Both the position numbers and the translations under genes were made by a program. Source: Plotosus lineatus (Eukaryota; Chordata; Actinopteri; Siluriformes; Plotosidae). From it: 64,000 nucleotides of DNA. Under the pieces are notes generated by a model. It did not search any database and had not been told where the DNA came from. It saw only the letters and a program-made list of their open reading frames with translations. The stretch is taken from NCBI GenBank assembly GCA_024760905.1, contig CM045734.1, positions 45,191,064 to 45,255,063 on the forward strand, given 5' to 3'. Below, one piece after another: positions 56,527 to 63,061 of the stretch (positions are counted from its first letter, which is position 1; every line of letters starts with the position of its first letter).

Positions 56527-59016
56527 TATTTGCATAGTGAGATTTTACAATGGCTTCTGTATTTAGTTCTATATAAAGTGTACAGATGTTCCTGAAATAA
56601 AGTTTATGTTTTGCAAACTGCATTTAACAGTTTCAGTCTCACAGTTGAGCTGATATCTTATTATAGACCGAACTGACAAGGCAGATACTAAGTGATGTAA
56701 TCAAAGCCTCACAAAATAAACTGTGGGAGAAATTCACACCTAATTATCGGGGTATTGATGTCCTCCTGAACTCTTTGCTTAACTCTGCCTATCAACAATG
56801 GTGATGATGAGAGAGTGAGATAGGCCGACTGACATCGGAAATGTATTGAATGAAAAAGGAAAGAGTGAGAAATGCAGTCAGACAGAGAGAGCAGTTTGAG
56901 AGATGGAATGGAGTGAAAGGTGAACTGAACTTTGAGATTGTTGGGTTCCTACTTCACAGTTGTGTGTATAGTGTCTCTTCACATGATTGTTTGCAGTCCA
57001 GAGTAATACGGTTGATATGCACTTTATTTTATATGAATGGAAAGCAGTGTTTCCCAACCCCTGTGCCGTGAGAAATCATCAGGTGCGCCGCGGAAGATTA
57101 ACCAATTTCACTTAGCGTGTAGTGACAGTGCTGTTCTGCTAGAGGGCAGTATCATTTTTGTTCCGTGGTGTGCCTCGTGATTTTTCTCATGTAAAAGGTG
57201 TGCCTTGGCCCAAAAAGGTTGGGAAACAATGAGGCATCGTAAATCATCGTAAATCGGTGAGATTTTTTGCAAAAACATGGTGAAGTGCATTAAGTTTTGT
57301 TACCGTCATAAACTGTTTTCAAATCCCATATTTATTTGTCTGCAAGTACAATTGTTTCTTGTTTTCTTTTTTTTTTTTTTTTTTTTTTGGCTTGATCATT
57401 ATTATTATTTTTAATGGTTGTAAACATGTGAAACGCGATACACGTACCAATCAACAATGTTTATAATGTATTGCTCAATTCTTTCAAACTATACATCAGA
57501 ATTTACAATTCAACTCAATTTGACACAATTAAAACTTGTATAGACCCTTTTCACACGACGTCACACATCCGGGCTTCGCCGGACAGCAGCCATTTTTTGG
57601 GTCAAGCTGAAGTGAACGAGTCAGTCACATCACGGCGAGAATACCCTGGAGAAAGTGTTTTGTTCGTTTCTTGTAAATGTCAACGGAAAATGGTTTCCAT
57701 GTGTGTTGTAATCGGGTGTAGCAATCGGTCCAATCAGGAAATCAAGTGAAATTTTTTGTCTATACCAGCTGTGCGTTTGACTGAAGGCGAGGGAGTGTTG
57801 GATGTAGGATCTCCAGTGTTGTGCATAAATTTCTTCAGACTTTTGGCTGATGCAAAGTTTATGTTCTTCACTTTTTTTGTACTCTGCCTTCTGCAGCCCA
57901 GATGGCAACTTCCAGTATTCTGGTTTCTCTGTCACGGTAACTGAGTTCTTTAACGTCATTGCAGCCTCTACGTAGAACAGTAAGGCTCCAATGTGACTGC
58001 GTGCCTCTCCCAGACCAGCCATGCAGTTGCAATGTGCCGCTAGAATGATCCCTTCCTTGCTGGCAATAGCCTTTGGCTTCAGAGGTGGCTCATTCAATCT
58101 CTGAGAATGTCGCACCTGACAGCAAAACTGTCGACCACCATGTGCAAATGTTTACTACAATACATAATACAGTATTTACTGTTTTTAAACTTAAATTTCT
58201 GAATTGTGTAAGTTAATTTTTTTAACATTTTCACATGTGACAAAATGCTCTTTGTAAAAATTTCTAATGAGTGATTTGTCAGCGAGATTAATATATACTC
58301 GTTGTATCTCACAACATTTATTTAAAACCGGGTAGGCGAGTTGAAAAAGATCATCAAGTGTACTTACTCTTGCTATGTAGTACACCGTTGTTGTTGATAT
58401 TTGTATGGCACACGTCTGTGACCCAACCACAGACGAACTGGTTGTAAGCCTCCAGCGATTTGTCAGCCTTTAATTCTTCAAATGTGTCGGCACTTCTTCT
58501 GTTCACCAGATAATTCACAATGTCGATGTAAGTGACTTCAGGGAAAGTATTCAGGGAAAGTCTTTCGTCCACTCTTGCGGTGGTATGTCTTCGTAGGGGT
58601 TTCTTCGGTTGATCAACAACAATTTTCCTCGTACCTCTCTCGAGAAACAAAATCTAAAGTGTCTCTGCAGCTCGTTTTCGCCTTGGAAAATGTGGTGATG
58701 TTCACGCATGCGACAATGGTATGACACGGTGGCTTTTACTTGCGAGACCCAAAAAAATGGCTCCGCGTCAGTGAAAAGGGTCTATATGTGATTTTGTAAC
58801 GCAAACAAGTGAGTACACTCAGCTCTTCCTCCATCATGGCATCAATGCTCTTTTCCCACGCACATATGCAGTGGCGTTGAATTGTCGGAAACTCATTCAT
58901 ACTCATGAAGAAAACCAAGATGCATACTGCTAAAATTAACTGTAATGCCAGTAAATAGTACCATAGTAAATACAGGGATCGCCCACTTTCTGCGGTTAAT
59001 TGGCCCCAAGACCCCC

Positions 59017-59057
<41 letters not shown>

Positions 59058-61631
59058 CCAACGAATTCCGTGAAGTAGGATCACCCCCCCACACACACAC
59101 ACACACACTGCCGTATACGTACATGTATATGTGTATATAATATCAATTAAACATTCAAAAATAATGCATAAGCTGTAAATAAAATATAAATACACACACA
59201 TACAGACACGCACCTCACATAAAAATCTAAGTAGTTTTGTTGGGGGGTTTTAGGTTGTTTTTGTTTGTTTTGGGTTTTTTGTATAATTGGCCTTGTTTTG
59301 TGGCATTTTCCTGAACTTTTCCCCCATATTCTTCCTTAATTTCCTTTTAATTTATTTTCTTTTCAATTTATTTTTAATTTGATGAATATTTAAAAAAAAA
59401 AAAAAAAAAAAAAGCGATACACTGAAACCGAATGAATTGAAGTGCGAAGTCGCGAGGGATCACTGTAATCAGTGAAAAAAACTTGCATTTTTAATTGTAT
59501 TAAAAGTTTCTCAATGCAAAATCATCATCTTCTTCTTCTTTTTGATTTTTCCCTTTTTTCAGTGGTTGCCACAGATAATCTAATTTGCATGTTTGATTTG
59601 GCAGAGGTTTTTACGTCGGATGCCCTTCCTGACACAACCCTTTAGCAAGGGGCAGAAACACACTGACGGTTATGCAGCTACACCTTACGAAAGTCAGCAA
59701 TGGTTCTTTTACATGCCTCTCACCAGAGACAGTGAGAGACATGGCCCGCCTTTGATAACCCAGTTAGCCGCACTGGGGGGGACAGTGACAACCTTGTGGA
59801 GAGTGGGACTCGAACCCCCAACCTTAGGATCAGCGATTCAGCACCTCTTTACCACAAGACCACCACTGCCCACGCAATGCAAAATCTTGTATACTACTAA
59901 AATTTCACTCGGATATGTCATAAAATTTAATAAAAAAAATATGGTTTATGCAGACACGTAAAAGCACTAAAGCCTTAGAAAACTCTTCACGTATCAGTTT
60001 CATTCAATTTATCAATTTAAATCAACAGAATTTCGTACATTTTATTTTCAACCAGTTGTTGTAAAACTGTACATATATATACTAGTCCTTCTCAAAAAAT
60101 TAGCATATTGTATTAAAGTTCATTATTTTCTGTAATGTACTGATAAAAATTTAACTTTCATATATTTTAGATTCATTGCACACCAACTGAAATATTTCAG
60201 GTCTTTAATTGTTTTAATACTGATGATTTTGGCATACAGCTCATGAAAACCCAAAATTCCTATCTCAGAAAATTAGCATATTTCATCCAACCAATAAAAA
60301 AAGTGTTTTTAATACAAAAAAAGTCAACCTTCAAATAATTATGTTCAGTTATGCACTCAATACTTGGTCGGGAATCCTTTTGCGGAAATGACTGCTTCAA
60401 TGAGGCGTGGCATGGAGGCAATCAGCCTGTGGCACTGCTGAGGTGTTACGGAGGCCCAGGATGCTTCGATAGCGGCCTAAAGCTCATCCACAGTGTTGGG
60501 TCTGATGTCTCTCAACTTTCTCTTCACAATATCCCACAGATTCTCTATGGGCTTCAGGTCAGGAGAGTTGGAAGTCCAATTGAGCACAGTAATACCATGG
60601 TCAGTAAACCATTTAGCAGTGGTTTTGGCACTGTGAGCAGGTGCCAGGTCGTGCTGAAAAATGAAAATCTTCATCTCCATAAAGCTTTTCAGCAGATGGA
60701 AGCATGAAGTGCTCCAAAATCTCCTGATAGCTAGCTGCATTGACCCCGCCCTTGATAAAATACAGTGGACCAACACCAGCAGCTGACATGGCACCCCAGA
60801 CCATCACTGACTGTGGGTACTTGACACTGGACTTCAGGCCTTTTGGCATTTCCTTGTCCCCAGTCTTCCTCCAGACTGTGGCACCTTGATTTCCGAATGA
60901 CATGCAAAATTTGCTTTCATCCAAAAAAAGTACTTTGGACCACTGAGCAACAGTCCAGTGCTGCTTCTCTGTAGCCCAGGTCAGGCGCTTCTGCCGCTGT
61001 TTCTGGTTCAAAAGTGGCTTGACCTGGGGAATGCGGCACCTGTAGCCCATTTCCTGCACACGCCTGTGCACGGTGGCTCTGGATGTTTCTCAGTCCACTG
61101 CTTCCACAGGTCCCCCAAGATCTGGAATCGGCCCTTCTTTCACTTTTTCCTTCCCACAGATGTCCCACTGAGGTGGCTTGATAGAGCACTCTGGGAACAG
61201 CCTATTCGCTCAGAGATTTCTTTCTGTGTCTTACCCTCTTGCTTGAGGGTGTCAATGATGGCCTTCTGGACAGCAGTCAGGTCGGCAGTCTTACCCATGA
61301 TTGCGGTTTTGAGTAATGAACCAGGCTGGGAGTTTTTAAAAGCCTCAGGAATCTTTTGCAGGTGTTTAGAGTTAATTGGTTGATTCAGATGATTAGGTTA
61401 ATAGCTCGTTTAGACTACCTGAACATGATATGCTAATTTTTTGAGATAGGAATTTTGGGTTTTCATGAGCTGTATGCCAAAATCATCAGTATTAAAACAA
61501 TAAAAGACCTGAACTACTTCAGTTGGGGTGCAATGAATCTAAAATATATGAAAGTTTAATTTTTATCAGTACATTACAGAAAATAATGAACTTTATCACA
61601 ATATGCTAATTTTTTGAGAAGGACTAGTGTG

Positions 61632-61663
<32 letters not shown>

Positions 61664-63061
61664 TTTTTTTACACCTAACTACAACTCATTCAATGATTTG
61701 TGACTCGATATTGCTTTAAAACATGCCATTGATTGAGTCATGCAAATTTCAATAATTCTTCTTCTTTTTCTTTCGGCTGTTTCCGTCAGGGGTCGCCACA
61801 GCAAATGATCTGCCTCCATCTCTCCCTATCCTCTGCATCTTCTACTCTTACTCCAACGACCTTCATGTCCGCCTTCACCGCATCCATAAATCTTCTCTTT
61901 GGTCTTCCTCTGGGCCTTTTGCCTGGTAGTTCCAACCTCAGCATCCTACGACCAATATACTCACTATCCCTCCTCTGTACATGTCCAAACCATCTCAATC
62001 GAGCCTCTCTGACTTTGTCTCCAAAACATCTAACATGTGCTGTCCCTCTGATGTACTCATTTCTGATCCTATCCATCCTCGTTACTCCCAAAGAGAACCT
62101 CAACATTTTAATCTCTGCTACCTCCAACTCTGACTCCTGTCTTTTCCCCAGGGCCACTGTTTCTAAACCATACAACATCACTGGCCTCATCACCGTCTTG
62201 TACACTTTTCCCTTCATTCTTGCCGATACTCTCCTATCACACATCACACCGGACACTTTTCTCCATCCAGAAACTCATGAATTTGTGTTTAAAAGATAAA
62301 AGGATCATCCGAGATGAATTAATCTGGCATGGGAGCACCATGTCGCATAAAAATGTCGCTTTGTAATTGTTGCATGATCACATTTCTAATCATTGTTTCA
62401 GTGGCTTGAAATTACTTTCTGCTAACAGTATGATTTTCAACAAATAATTCTGTTGGAAAATGTTTGTGTTAAGTGCCTGTGAGTCTGTGTGCAAGTCTAG
62501 TACTTTATGACTCAATATCAACCCACTCTGAACATCAGTCCTTCTCTCCTCGTAGAAACACATGCAGTCAGATGCTTATAACCAAAAGCACAAAGCCTTT
62601 CCTACACATTCTCTGTAATGACACCCTCTCTCTCTCTCTCTCTCTACTCCTCCTCCCACATCACGCTTTCTCCTCACCTCCTACACATACCTGTAGCCGT
62701 CTTCTCCTCTCGATCAGAAAGCTAGATTTGAACACTGACTCGTAGCTGCAAGCAGTCAAATGAATGATTTCTTCAAATCAAAGAAAGTGGAACAAAAAGA
62801 CAGATGGTGGTCCTGCAGTTTACTCTTCCTCAGTGTAATCTGTGTTGTCTGCCTTTCTTTTTTTTTTTTCTCAGAGCTGCAGGCCTATGACTCAGCTAGC
62901 AGAGAAACTGATGTCTATTCTGCCCTCTTGGCGTAAAGTCACTGGCCCAAACCAGCTTATGTCCTGGCAGCAGTTTGTGGTTGATATACAGGATCAGATC
63001 AACCCTCTGGTCAGCGAGGAGGACCTGCGAGAGCTCGCTTTACAGCTGCACAGCATGGGAG

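Larger units (their letters stand above)
57541..58784 (-). mobile_element. ISL2EU-like transposon with THAP and SWIM gene pieces
   Basis: Perfect inverted ends TATAGACCCTTTTCAC (57539 onward) and GTGAAAAGGGTCTATA (to 58786). Inside are a THAP-type start on the plus strand and a SWIM/YqaJ-type gene on the minus strand. ISL2EU (IS4EU) elements carry a transposase and a YqaJ nuclease gene and duplicate 2 bp. The 1.2 kb here is much shorter than a full element, so it is internally deleted. Confidence 0.68.

Noticed and set aside
15929..59465. CRISPR-like array, from the recurrence of family C sequence
   Set aside because: Copies are kilobases apart, hundreds of bases long and in both orientations; this is vertebrate repeat DNA.
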